Origin: an uncultured Anaerolineae bacterium
Lineage (GTDB): Bacteria; Chloroflexota; Anaerolineae; J036; Brachytrichaceae
DNA length: 64,000 nt
Assembly (NCBI GenBank): GCA_937959265.1
Contig: CALGMA010000015.1
Coordinates: forward strand, 1-64,000
Reading direction: 5' to 3'
In this document: piece after piece, positions 16,680-25,773 of the stretch
Position numbering within the stretch: the first letter of the stretch is position 1
Layout of the letters: each line of letters begins with the position of its first letter
Position numbers and translations under genes: made by a program
Notes under the pieces: model-generated
Database searches by the model: none
What the model saw: the letters and a program-made list of their open reading frames with translations, nothing else
What the model was told of the DNA's origin: nothing

Positions 16680-17561
16680 ATGGCTGCCTCGCTCCCTTCC
16701 TCGCCCGCACATAGCGAGCCGCGCCCCTCACGCGCGGCGCTTTCTTTCAAAACCCGGGTTGCGCTCGTCTGGGTCGTCATCTTTGCGTGCATCCTCACCT
16801 TCCTAGCCGCCATCCGGCTGGATACGGCTTTCATGCGCGAATGGTGGGGATTCATCGTATACGGTGCCGGCACGGACGACGTCTTTCGTGTGGGCATCGC
16901 GATGACGTTGTTCATTTCCGTCGTCTCGATCACGCTGGCGGTCATCTTCGCATTCTTCGGGGCGCTGGGCCGGCTGTCGAAGAATCCCATCGCTTATGGC
17001 GTCGCGACGTTCTACGTCTCACTGATCCGTGGGACGCCGTTCCTAATCCAGATCTTCTTGTTATTCTTCGGCTTGCCGCAGATCAACCAGCAGCTCAACA
17101 AGCTCATCCCCGGCTTCGAGCAGCAATATCCCTTCATCAGCAGTCTGCTGTTGCTGCCCGCCGTCCCTACTGGTATCCTGGCGTTGGCGATCAACTACGG
17201 CGCCTACATGACCGAGACCTTCCGTGCCGGCATCCAGTCCATCAGCAAAGGCCAGAGCGAAGCGGCATACGCGCTGGGCATGTCGCCATGGCAAACCATG
17301 CGACTGATCATCTTGCCACAGGCGTTCCGCGTCGTTATCCCACCGATCGGCAACGAGTTCATCGCCATGACCAAGGACTCGGCGCTGGTCTCGGTCATTG
17401 GTGTGCAAGAGTTGCTCTGGCGCGCGCAGAAGGTGGGCCAGCAGTATTTCCATTCGATGGAGACATTGCTGATCGCCGCAGCTTTCTACTGGCTGATGAC
17501 CATCCTGTTGCAGGCCGGCCAATCGCGCATCGAGCGTCGGCTGGCCCGCAGCGACCGGTGA
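16680..17561 (+). CDS. Polar amino-acid ABC transporter permease (HisM/GlnP type)
   Basis: 293 residues with about five to six membrane helices. The permease coupling loop reads EAAYALGMSPWQTMRLIILPQAFR, interrupted here only for description, and matches the EAA motif of the HisM/GlnP group; RGTPFLIQIFLLFFGLP is the other family hallmark. It forms the membrane channel for the binding protein encoded 126 nt upstream. The 35-residue N-terminal stretch before the first helix is longer than usual, so an internal start is possible. An ATP-binding subunit is missing from the locus and must be supplied from elsewhere. Confidence 0.88.
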   Translation: MAASLPSSPAHSEPRPSRAALSFKTRVALVWVVIFACILTFLAAIRLDTAFMREWWGFIVYGAGTDDVFRVGIAMTLFISVVSITLAVIFAFFGALGRLSKNPIAYGVATFYVSLIRGTPFLIQIFLLFFGLPQINQQLNKLIPGFEQQYPFISSLLLLPAVPTGILALAINYGAYMTETFRAGIQSISKGQSEAAYALGMSPWQTMRLIILPQAFRVVIPPIGNEFIAMTKDSALVSVIGVQELLWRAQKVGQQYFHSMETLLIAAAFYWLMTILLQAGQSRIERRLARSDR

Positions 17562-17656
17562 TCGCCGGCGCGCCTTTCTCCGTTTTCAGCTTGCCCTCAT
17601 TCGGCGCTCATACGTCCGCGTAATATTTGCTGGCGAATCTTTTGTCTGCGAACGAT

Positions 17657-18190
17657 ATGACGCCTATCGCCGCGCGCTCCCGCAAACGCTCATCTCGAAC
17701 GACCGCCGAACTGGCCGCCGAGATTCGTATTCTGATCTCGATCATCGCCAAGCTCAACTTGCGCGCCATGGAGCAGCGCCTCAATGAAACCTTGCCTGGC
17801 ATGAGCGTGTTGCAGTATGGTTTGCTGCGCCGACTGGCGGATGAGCCGTGCACACTCAGCGAGTTGAGCAACCATATGCTGCTCACCCCGTCCACGCTGG
17901 TGCCGGCGGTAGATAAGCTGGAGCGCGAGGGCTACTTGGTGCGTGGCAAAGATCCCAGCGACCGCCGGCGCACGCCGCTGATCGTCACCGAAGCCGGCCG
18001 GCGGGCGCTCCACATGCTGCCCGGCATCCAAAACGACGACGCGTTCACCCGCTCCATCGAAGCGCTTGGGCCGGCGCAGACCGAGCGCTTGCGAGCCCTG
18101 CTGCACGCCTTGCTCCTGGGTGTTGCCGGTGATCAAGCACTCGTCGAAACACTGCTGGTAAACCACCCGGAGCGCAAATGCGTTAATTGA
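17657..18190 (+). CDS. MarR-family transcriptional regulator
   Basis: 177 residues. The winged helix-turn-helix is clear in the middle: LQYGLLRRLADEPCTLSEL, then MLLTPSTLVPAVDKLEREG and the wing DPSDRRRTPLIVTEAG. MarR proteins are dimeric repressors that often sense drugs or phenolic ligands. It stands 44 nt before the ABC exporter pair, as in several multidrug exporter operons, so it probably controls that pair. The ATG at 17657 was preferred; a TTG at 17627 would add ten residues and overlaps a TAATAT that may be the -10 box. Confidence 0.83.
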   Translation: MTPIAARSRKRSSRTTAELAAEIRILISIIAKLNLRAMEQRLNETLPGMSVLQYGLLRRLADEPCTLSELSNHMLLTPSTLVPAVDKLEREGYLVRGKDPSDRRRTPLIVTEAGRRALHMLPGIQNDDAFTRSIEALGPAQTERLRALLHALLLGVAGDQALVETLLVNHPERKCVN

Positions 18191-18233
18191 GAGTCGCCGC
18201 ATAGTCTTTTGCGGGAGGAGTCATCGAAGCAAT

Positions 18234-20210
18234 ATGCGACATATACAACCATCGGGAGGTCGTCCAAGACGCCCCGATGTCCCACCGACCGATCCAAAAG
18301 CCATCCGCAGGTCGCTGGCCTATCTACAGCGTTATCGCGTGCAGGCGGCGCTGCCTTATCTCTTTCTGGTCATCGCAACGCTGGCGCAGCTTGCCGTGCC
18401 CAAGCTGGTCAGCAACATCATTGATGCCGTCACCGCCGGCGCGCGCGCGCGCTTTTTGCTCGACGCAGCGGCGCAACTACCCGAGAGCATGGCGACTCAG
18501 GCGTTGCCACGCTTGCTGGCCGCTGCCAATTTGCCGCCCGATTGGTCGCTACAGCAGCTCCTCGCCCGGCTGAATGCCGACGCCGCTAATGCGCCGGCGA
18601 TGCTGGTGTCTGCCGGTCTGGCGATCGTGGTCTTCGCCGCTGTGCGCGGCGTCTTCGCCTTCTTGCAAGCGTTCTGGGCGGAGAAGAACTCGCAAGCCGT
18701 GGCCTACGACATCCGCAACGACCTCTATGCCAAGATCCAGCAGCTTTCCTTCGCCTACCACGATCAGAACCAGACCGGCCAGCTGATGATCCGCGCGACC
18801 GATGACGTGGAGAAGGTGCGCCTATTCATCGGCCAGGGGTTGATGCAACTCGTCGGCGCATTGATCCTGATCGTGGGCACGTTGATCATCCTCTTCGCCA
18901 CTAACGCGCAGCTTGCGTTAATTACCTTGCCGATCCTGCCGATTGCGCTCATCTTGTTCATGGTGTTCGGCGCGGTGAGCGGGCCGTTGTTTGCCAAAGT
19001 GCAGATGCGCCTTTCAGAGTTGAACACCGTCCTGCAAGAGAACATCGCCGGCGTCAAAGTCGTCAAGGCGTTTGCCCGAGAGCAAAGCGAAGAAGCAAAG
19101 TTCGAGCGCGCGGCGACGGCGCTGGTCAACCAACAGCTCAAGGTCTCGCGCCTGTTCACCTTTCTCTTCCCGGTCATCTTCATGGTGGCGAACCTGGGGC
19201 AATCGGCGGTAACGTATTTCGGCGGCGCGCAGATTATCAACGGCGAGCTGACGCTTGGCCAGTGGCAACAATTCAGCCTATATCTGGTGTATCTGTTCCT
19301 GCCCATCGCCCAGCTTGGCATCATCATCACCCAGGTGGGGCAGGCCGGCGCGTCGGCCACGCGCATCTTCGAGATCCTCGATGCAAAGAGCGACGTGACC
19401 GACAAGCCGGATGCGATCACGCTGCCGCCCGTCCAGGGCCGCATTGAGTTCGATCATGTAACCTTCCGCTATGCCGGCAGCGATGCGCCGGCGCTGCAAG
19501 ATGTCAGCTTCACCGCCGAACCGGGCCAGACTGTTGCCCTGCTCGGCGCAACCGGCTCCGGAAAGACCAGCATCATCAACCTCATCCCGCGCTTCTACGA
19601 TCCCAGCGCCGGCAGCGTGAAGATTGACGGCTACGACATCCGCGATGTGACGCTCGACTCGCTGCGCTCGCAGATCGGCATCGTGCTACAGGAGACGACG
19701 CTGTTCAGCGGCACGATCCGCGACAACATCGCCTTCGGCAAGCCCGATGCGACGATGGACGAGGTGATCGCCGCCGCTCAGGCGGCGGCTGCGCACGACT
19801 TCATCACCGCGTTTCCGCAGGGCTACGACACGCCGGTGGGCGAGCGCGGCGCGACGTTGAGCGGTGGTCAGAAACAGCGTATCGCTATCGCGCGCGCCTT
19901 ATTGCTCGATCCGCGCATCCTCATCCTCGACGACAGCACCAGCAGCGTGGACCTGGCGACCGAGGTGCGCATCCGGCGCGCGCTCGACCGGCTAATGAAA
20001 GGGCGGACCAGCATCGTCATCGCCCAGCGCATCAGCACGGTGATGAACGCGGATCAAATCCTAGTGTTGGACAAAGGCCGGATCGTCGCACGCGGCAAGC
20101 ATGAAGCGTTGCTCGAAGAAAGCCCGATCTATGCCGAGATTTATCGCTCGCAGTTGGTGGATGACGCGCATCAGGATGCGCCGCAATCGTTGGCCGCGGT
20201 GATGGCGTAG
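18234..20210 (+). CDS. ABC exporter half-transporter with degenerate catalytic site
   Basis: 658 residues: an exporter-type membrane domain with six helices (about 35-385) fused to an ATPase domain. Walker A is GATGSGKTS near 438, the signature is the canonical LSGGQKQR, and Walker B reads LILDD with Asp567 where the catalytic Glu is expected. This marks the degenerate subunit of a heterodimeric exporter such as BmrCD, TmrAB or LmrCD. The partner is the next gene. A roughly 70-residue insertion between the first two helices is shared in style by both proteins. A GGAGG lies about 16 nt before the ATG. Confidence 0.9.
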   Translation: MRHIQPSGGRPRRPDVPPTDPKAIRRSLAYLQRYRVQAALPYLFLVIATLAQLAVPKLVSNIIDAVTAGARARFLLDAAAQLPESMATQALPRLLAAANLPPDWSLQQLLARLNADAANAPAMLVSAGLAIVVFAAVRGVFAFLQAFWAEKNSQAVAYDIRNDLYAKIQQLSFAYHDQNQTGQLMIRATDDVEKVRLFIGQGLMQLVGALILIVGTLIILFATNAQLALITLPILPIALILFMVFGAVSGPLFAKVQMRLSELNTVLQENIAGVKVVKAFAREQSEEAKFERAATALVNQQLKVSRLFTFLFPVIFMVANLGQSAVTYFGGAQIINGELTLGQWQQFSLYLVYLFLPIAQLGIIITQVGQAGASATRIFEILDAKSDVTDKPDAITLPPVQGRIEFDHVTFRYAGSDAPALQDVSFTAEPGQTVALLGATGSGKTSIINLIPRFYDPSAGSVKIDGYDIRDVTLDSLRSQIGIVLQETTLFSGTIRDNIAFGKPDATMDEVIAAAQAAAAHDFITAFPQGYDTPVGERGATLSGGQKQRIAIARALLLDPRILILDDSTSSVDLATEVRIRRALDRLMKGRTSIVIAQRISTVMNADQILVLDKGRIVARGKHEALLEESPIYAEIYRSQLVDDAHQDAPQSLAAVMA

Positions 20211-20297
20211 GATCCATCGCGCGCAGCGTGACGGCTCAGCGCGAAGTGTCAGCTTCAGACATGAAACTCAAGCGCAAGACGAACAAGAGGCGAAAAG

Positions 20298-22361
20298 ATG
20301 TTCAATAATCCAGAAGCAATGCGCCGAATGATGAGCCAGACGGCGCCCAAGCCGACCAACGTCTTGGTAACGCTGCAGCGTCTCTGGCTCTACTTCCGTC
20401 GGCAGTGGCCGATTTTGCTGGCCGTGCTGGCGTTCATGATCGTGTCCACGTGGGCGCAGGTGGTCAACCCGGAGTTGATCGGCCAGACGGTGGACTGCTA
20501 TCTGACGCCAATTGCAGCGAGTACCCTACGAGCGTCGGCTGGCCAGGTGCAGCAAAACGCGCAGGCGAATTGCTGGTTGGCTGCCGAGGCGCAACCCCAA
20601 GGCTTCACTCAAAGCCTGATCCGATCGGCTTTTTTGGCCGGCGGCTTCCCTTCGCCGTCGGAAGCAATCACGCCTGCCGACCGCATTGCCGGCCTCGGTC
20701 GCCTGGCGCTGTTCATCGTGTTCTTCTACGTCATCGGCGCTGCACTGACCGGCTCGATGTTCTTCAGCATGGCCTGGGTTGGCCAGCGCGTGCTACGGGC
20801 GATGCGCATTGATGTGTTCAAGCACTTACATCGTCTATCGCTGGGCTACTACACCAAGCATGACGCCGGCGACCTGATGACGCGCATCACTGCCGATGCC
20901 GAGGCGATCCAACAGGCGCTCGGCTTTGCCTTTGTCAACGTATTCAGCGGTGCGCTGCTGTTGATCTGGATCGCCTATAAGATGCTGACGCTGAGCCTGC
21001 CCTTTGCGTTGTTGAGCATGGTCGTGCTCCCCTTCATGATTGTGGCCACATTCTGGTTCTCGTTGCAGGCGCGCCGGGCCTTTCGCCAGAGCCGTAAAGA
21101 GATGGGCAGCGTCAATGCCGAACTGCAGGAGACCATCGCCGCTGTGCGCGAGGTGCAAGCCTTCAACCGTGCCGATGAGAACATCGAGAACTTCAAAGTG
21201 GTGAACGCTGCCAACCGCGACGCCAATGTGCGTGCAGTGTCGTTCACCAGCGCGCTTGCCCCGACGCTCGAAGCGCTGGGCTACGTGGCGCTGGCCATCG
21301 TCACGTGCGTGGGCGGCGCAGCGTTGCTCGGCGGTGGGACGTTGCTCGGCACGACGGTCTCGCTCGGCTTGATCATCGCCTTCCTGGGTTACGTGCAGCG
21401 CTTCAACCAGCCGATCCAGCAGATCGCCGTGCTGTGGACCAATCTGCAGAACGCCATCGCCGGCGCCGAACGCATCTTCAACTTGCTCGATGAAAAGCCG
21501 GACATTGTGGATAAGCCGGGCGCCATCGTCATGCCGCCCATTCGGGGCGAAGTGACCTTCTCGCATGTGACGGCGGAGTACAACCTGGGCGAACCGGTGC
21601 TCCAGGATGTGAGCTTCACTGCCCAACCCGGCCAGACTATCGCTATCGTTGGGCCAACTGGCGCAGGCAAGACGACGCTCATCAACCTGATCCCGCGCTT
21701 CTACGACGTGACCAATGGCGCAGTCACGATTGATAGGATTGACGTGCGCGATGTGACTCAGGAGAGCTTGCGCCAGCAGATCGGCATCGTGCTACAGGAC
21801 ACGTTCTTGTTCAGCGCGACGGTGATGGAGAACATTCGGTTTGGTCGTCCGGACGCGACGGATGAAGAATGCATGGCTGCGGCGAAGTTGGCGCGCGCCG
21901 ACCAGTTCATCGAACGCTTACCACAGGGCTACCAGACCGTGCTGGGCGAGCGCGGCGCCGGACTGAGCCAGGGACAACGCCAGTTGCTGGCCATCGCCCG
22001 CGCCGCGCTGGCCGACCCGCGCATCTTGATTCTCGACGAAGCGACGTCGTCGGTGGACACGCGCACCGAGCGGCTGATCCAGGCGGCCTTCGACCAACTG
22101 TTGCAAGGCCGCACCAGCTTCGTCATCGCCCACCGGCTGAGCACGATCCAGAACGCCGATATGTTGCTGGTGCTGAACAAGGGGCGAATTGTCGAGCGCG
22201 GCACGCACCGCGAACTGCTCGAACATAAGGGTTTCTACTACGAGCTATACATGAGCCAATTCTGGCGCGGCGATAGCCCAACATCTGGGACCAATGGCCG
22301 CGATGGTCGCGCGCCTGCGCCGGAGGGCGTGCCGCAGGCACCAAAGCTGCAGCCGGCGTGA
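20298..22361 (+). CDS. ABC exporter half-transporter with canonical catalytic Glu
   Basis: 687 residues: six-helix membrane domain followed by an ATPase domain with Walker A GPTGAGKTT, Walker B LILDEATSSVD (catalytic Glu581) and the altered signature LSQGQRQL. The altered signature faces the degenerate Walker site of the preceding protein, while this protein's intact Walker B faces the partner's LSGGQ, so the pair has one active and one degenerate ATP site. It probably exports drugs, lipids or peptides. AAGAGGCGAAAAG stands before the ATG. It is 87 nt downstream of its partner, in one operon with the MarR regulator. Confidence 0.91.
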   Translation: MFNNPEAMRRMMSQTAPKPTNVLVTLQRLWLYFRRQWPILLAVLAFMIVSTWAQVVNPELIGQTVDCYLTPIAASTLRASAGQVQQNAQANCWLAAEAQPQGFTQSLIRSAFLAGGFPSPSEAITPADRIAGLGRLALFIVFFYVIGAALTGSMFFSMAWVGQRVLRAMRIDVFKHLHRLSLGYYTKHDAGDLMTRITADAEAIQQALGFAFVNVFSGALLLIWIAYKMLTLSLPFALLSMVVLPFMIVATFWFSLQARRAFRQSRKEMGSVNAELQETIAAVREVQAFNRADENIENFKVVNAANRDANVRAVSFTSALAPTLEALGYVALAIVTCVGGAALLGGGTLLGTTVSLGLIIAFLGYVQRFNQPIQQIAVLWTNLQNAIAGAERIFNLLDEKPDIVDKPGAIVMPPIRGEVTFSHVTAEYNLGEPVLQDVSFTAQPGQTIAIVGPTGAGKTTLINLIPRFYDVTNGAVTIDRIDVRDVTQESLRQQIGIVLQDTFLFSATVMENIRFGRPDATDEECMAAAKLARADQFIERLPQGYQTVLGERGAGLSQGQRQLLAIARAALADPRILILDEATSSVDTRTERLIQAAFDQLLQGRTSFVIAHRLSTIQNADMLLVLNKGRIVERGTHRELLEHKGFYYELYMSQFWRGDSPTSGTNGRDGRAPAPEGVPQAPKLQPA

Positions 22362-22430
22362 CGTCGCGCAGTCGCGACCTTCATAACATCGCCCGTCCGC
22401 TGTGGTTGTGCATGAAGCGACGCCGGTCAC

Positions 22431-22436
22431 TACAAT
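22431..22436 (+). promoter_or_regulatory. -10 box of the SDR gene at 22447 (near-leaderless)
   Basis: TACAAT ends 10 nt before the ATG at 22447; no ribosome site lies between. The expected leader is three nt or less. Confidence 0.5.
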
Positions 22437-22446
22437 TGGCGCCATC

Positions 22447-23214
22447 ATGACCACACCTCTCAGTTTCGATCTGAACGGCAAAGTCGTCGTCGTCACCGGC
22501 GCGGGAAAGGGCATCGGTAAATCTATCGCGCTCGTCTGCGCGCAATACGGCGCGGATCTCGCCCTGGGCAGCCGCACCGTTGAGGAGTGTGAGGTGGTCG
22601 CTGCCGAGTGTCGGGCGCTCGGCAGGCGCGCCGAAGCCTGGCGTTTGGATGTGGCCGACTTGGACAGTATTCGCGCGTTCGTGAATACTGCGCTGGAGCG
22701 CTTCGGCCGCATTGATGTACTGGTGAACAACGCCGGCTACAACGCCCCCAAGTCGGCCCTCGATTACACCGAAGAGGATTTCGACCGCATCTCCGATGTG
22801 AACTTCAAGGGTGCATTCTTCATGACCACGACTGTCGTTCGCAGCATGATCGAGCACGGCATCGCCGGACGCATCATCAATATCACCTCGCAGGTCGGCG
22901 TGGTCGGCGGCCCGCTGCGCTCGATCTATGCTGGCGCCAAAGGCGCGGTGGGCCAGCTCACCCGCTCGCTGGCCGCCGAGTTTGCGCCTCACCAAATCAC
23001 GGTCAATGCCATCGCGCCAACGTTCACGCGCACCGAGATGCTGGAGAAAGCGCTGCAGAACCCGGCCTTCGCCAAGAACCTGGAGAAGATTCCGATGGGA
23101 CGCATCGCCGAGCCGGAAGAGATCGCCGGCGCAGTGGTCTTCCTTGCCTCGGATGCGGCGCGCATGATCACCGGCCAGGTGCTGTGTGTAGACGGCGGCT
23201 ATACGGCGATCTGA
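22447..23214 (+). CDS. Short-chain dehydrogenase/reductase (FabG/gluconate dehydrogenase-like)
   Basis: 255 residues, classical SDR. The NAD(P) loop is TGAGKGIG, the structural motif is NNAG, the catalytic serine lies in NITSQVG and the Tyr/Lys pair in YAGAK; the C-terminus DGGYTAI is typical. Closest in style to gluconate 5-dehydrogenase and 3-oxoacyl reductase-like proteins. It heads the sugar-acid type region and is likely to oxidise or reduce a sugar or sugar acid, but the substrate is inferred from context only. The frame opens at 22402; 22447 was chosen from the TACAAT box and the family length. Confidence 0.86.
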   Translation: MTTPLSFDLNGKVVVVTGAGKGIGKSIALVCAQYGADLALGSRTVEECEVVAAECRALGRRAEAWRLDVADLDSIRAFVNTALERFGRIDVLVNNAGYNAPKSALDYTEEDFDRISDVNFKGAFFMTTTVVRSMIEHGIAGRIINITSQVGVVGGPLRSIYAGAKGAVGQLTRSLAAEFAPHQITVNAIAPTFTRTEMLEKALQNPAFAKNLEKIPMGRIAEPEEIAGAVVFLASDAARMITGQVLCVDGGYTAI

Positions 23215-23287
23215 TCTGCGCATCGCATATCGCATCCTTCGTCTTGCGTCTGACACCGCGCCCTCGCGTTTTACGCTATACCACACC

Positions 23288-24427
23288 ATGCCCAATCAAC
23301 ATCGTGTTGCAGTGATTGGCTGCGGCTTGATCGCGCGCAATCACATTCGTGGCTATCTGGACTGCGGGCGCTACGAGATTGTTGCGCTCGCCGATCTGAA
23401 CACGTCGGCCATGCACGAGGTGGATCAACAGTTTCGTATCCTGCCCCGGCACTATACCGATGCACGGGAGATGTTAAAGCGGGAGAAGCCCGACGTAGTC
23501 TCGGTGTGCACCTGGCACATCGGTCATGCGACCTGGACAATTGCTGCGGCAGCGCATCACCCTAAAGCGATCCTGTGCGAAAAGCCGATGGCCGATACGC
23601 TCGGTCGCGCCGAACAGATGGTCATCGCCTGCCGGCGCAACCAGGTGAAGCTGGCCATTACGCATCAGCGCCGCTTCCTACCGGCCTACACGCTCGCCCG
23701 TGAGCTGATTGCACAAGGTGCCATCGGTGATGTGCTGCTGATCCAGAGCCTGGGCGGCGACGGCTTGCCCAACTACAGTTCCCACCAGACCGACATGTAT
23801 CGCTATCTGCTGGGCGACGACGAGTGCGTGTGGGTAATGGGCAACGTCGAGCGCAAGAGCGATAGATACGAACGCAACACACGCATCGAGGACTGCGCGA
23901 TCGGCGTGTTCCAGTTTCGCAGCGGCGCGCGGGCGTTGCTGTTGAGTGATCTCGTCCCCAACTACTTCCAGGGTGCGTTGATCATCGGTAGCGCCGGCAT
24001 GATCCAATTGACGACGGCGCAGGTGCAACTTCTCAACGCTGGAACGAACGGCCGGTGGCAGACCCACACCCCGGATGGCAAGTTTTTCAAGGTGGCCGAG
24101 CAAGGCACGCAGTTCGAATGGCTGGAGGGCGGGGCGGCGCAGGCCGATGAGTTGGCCGACTGGATCGAAGGCAAGATCGCAACCCATCGCGGTGAGGCGA
24201 CCCATGGCTACAAGGCGCTGGAGATGATCCACGCCGTGTATGAATCGGCGCGCTGCCATGAGAAGGTGGTGCTGCCGTTGCAGACGCGCGTCAATCCGCT
24301 TGATCTGATGGTCGAGTCGGGTCATCTTGTGCCGCAGCGACCGGGCCGCCACGACATCCGCGCCTTCCTGTTGCGTGGCGAGCGCATGATCAGCGACGAC
24401 GAGTCGGACGTGTACAACTCGCTATGA
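23288..24427 (+). CDS. Gfo/Idh/MocA-family oxidoreductase
   Basis: 379 residues. The Rossmann domain starts IGCGLIARNHIRGY, and CEKPMADT (about 97-104) is the family motif that carries the catalytic lysine. The C-terminal alpha/beta domain follows to about residue 340, with a 30-residue tail. These enzymes oxidise or reduce sugars, inositols or derivatives with NAD(P). The stop codon overlaps the start of a second family member by four bases, so the two proteins are made together and may act in sequence. A TATACC ends 5 nt before the ATG, which suggests a leaderless message. Confidence 0.88.
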   Translation: MPNQHRVAVIGCGLIARNHIRGYLDCGRYEIVALADLNTSAMHEVDQQFRILPRHYTDAREMLKREKPDVVSVCTWHIGHATWTIAAAAHHPKAILCEKPMADTLGRAEQMVIACRRNQVKLAITHQRRFLPAYTLARELIAQGAIGDVLLIQSLGGDGLPNYSSHQTDMYRYLLGDDECVWVMGNVERKSDRYERNTRIEDCAIGVFQFRSGARALLLSDLVPNYFQGALIIGSAGMIQLTTAQVQLLNAGTNGRWQTHTPDGKFFKVAEQGTQFEWLEGGAAQADELADWIEGKIATHRGEATHGYKALEMIHAVYESARCHEKVVLPLQTRVNPLDLMVESGHLVPQRPGRHDIRAFLLRGERMISDDESDVYNSL

Positions 24428-25438
24428 GCAAGATCTGCATGGCGCAATACGGCACCAAACACGGCCATGCCGAAGGCAAGTTGTTGGCCATGCAAGCCAA
24501 CTCGCAGGTCGAGCTGGCCGGCGTGTACGAACCCGATCCTGCGCAACGCGAGCGGCTGTTGCACGAGAGCGAACCGTTCCGGCGCGTCCGTTGGTTCGAT
24601 GACCCGCGCGAGATGCTGGACGACCCGGCCATCGTCGCTATTGCTTCAGAAGGATTGAACGCAGAGAGCCTGGCGCACACCGAGCAGATCGTGCGCGCGG
24701 GCAAACATGTCTGGTACGACAAGCCGGCGGGTGACGACTGGATCCATTGGCAGCGTGTGGTCCATCTGGCCGCACAGCGGGGCGTGCATATCCAGATGGG
24801 CTACATGTTCCGTTACCACAATGGTTTCCGGCAGATTGTCGACTGGGTGAAAAGCGGACTCCTTGGCCATGTCTTTGCCGTGCGCGCGCGCATGTCCACC
24901 TGGCTTACGCCGGCGGCGCGCGAAGTGATCAGCCCACATGCCGGGGGGATCTTCTACGACCTGGCCGGTCACATGCTCGATCAGATCGTCTGGTTGCTTG
25001 GCCGCCCGCAGCGCGTGACGGCCTTCCTGCGCAACGATAGCGGCATCGTGCCCGCATTCAGAGACAATACTCTTGGGGTATTCGAGTTCGAGCGGGCAAT
25101 CGCCTTCGTGGACATTGCCGCGATGGAGCCGCGACCGACGGCCCGGCGCTTCGAGGTCTATGGCGTCAAAGGCAGCGCTATCCTGCTCGACCCGTTCGAG
25201 CCGGCGCGCGCATTGCGCTTGTGTCTGGAAGAGGCCGGCGGCGGCTTCGAGGCTGGCGAGCACGTCGTCCCCGTGTCGCCGCAATCTCGCCAGCAGCTCT
25301 ACGACCTGGAGTTGGAGGCGTTCATCCGCGCCATCACTGGCGCGCAGATGCCTGACCGGCCGCTCGCGCATGAGTTGCTCGTACAGGAGACGTTGCTGCG
25401 CGCGACGGGCGGCATTTCTGAGCCGGCCTACCTTACGA

Positions 25439-25443
<5 letters not shown>
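24424..25443 (+). CDS. Gfo/Idh/MocA-family oxidoreductase, second copy
   Basis: 339 residues. The usual GxGxxG loop at the N-terminus is altered (MAQYGTKHGHAEGK), whereas the lysine motif is kept as WYDKPAGDD and the C-terminal domain has HAGGIFYDLAGHMLDQ, typical of the family. The changed loop may alter cofactor preference. It overlaps the preceding family member by ATGA. Its stop codon (25441-25443) sits inside the left target-site copy of a MITE-like element, so that insertion lies immediately behind the gene. Substrate is unknown. Confidence 0.84.
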
Positions 25444-25595
<152 letters not shown>

Positions 25596-25602
25596 GTAAT
25601 GG

Positions 25603-25608
25603 TAGAAT
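25603..25608 (+). promoter_or_regulatory. -10 box of the CAT-anticodon tRNA
   Basis: TAGAAT lies 19 nt before the mature tRNA 5' end. The -35 position falls in the end of the MITE-like element and shows no clear hexamer. Confidence 0.45.
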
Positions 25609-25627
25609 GTGCGGTGCGGATTCGCCC

Positions 25628-25700
25628 GGTGACGTAGCTCAGTCGGTAGAGCAGGGGACTCATAAGCCCTTGGTCACAGGTTCAAGTCCTGTCGTCACCA
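25628..25700 (+). tRNA. tRNA with CAT anticodon (elongator Met, or Ile if lysidine-modified)
   Basis: A 73-nt cloverleaf: acceptor GGTGACG/CGTCACC, D arm GCTC/GAGC, anticodon loop CTCATAA with CAT at the usual place, T arm ACAGG-TTCAAGT-CCTGT and discriminator A. CCA is not encoded. The first 3' pair of the anticodon stem (A31/G39) is a mismatch. Sequence alone cannot decide between elongator tRNA-Met and the AUA-reading tRNA-Ile; initiator tRNA is excluded by the paired 1-72 end and lack of three G-C pairs at the loop base. Confidence 0.92.
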
Positions 25701-25703
25701 TCG

Positions 25704-25739
25704 CAGCCCGGTCGCCTCGGCGTCGGGCTGTTCGCTTTT
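25704..25739 (+). terminator. Terminator after the tRNA
   Basis: CAGCCCG (25704-25710) pairs with CGGGCTG (25724-25730), followed by TTCGCTTTT. It ends the tRNA transcript before the dehydratase gene. Confidence 0.7.
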
Positions 25740-25773
25740 GAAGCGGCGCAGGTTGTGCTAAAACCGGCGCATC

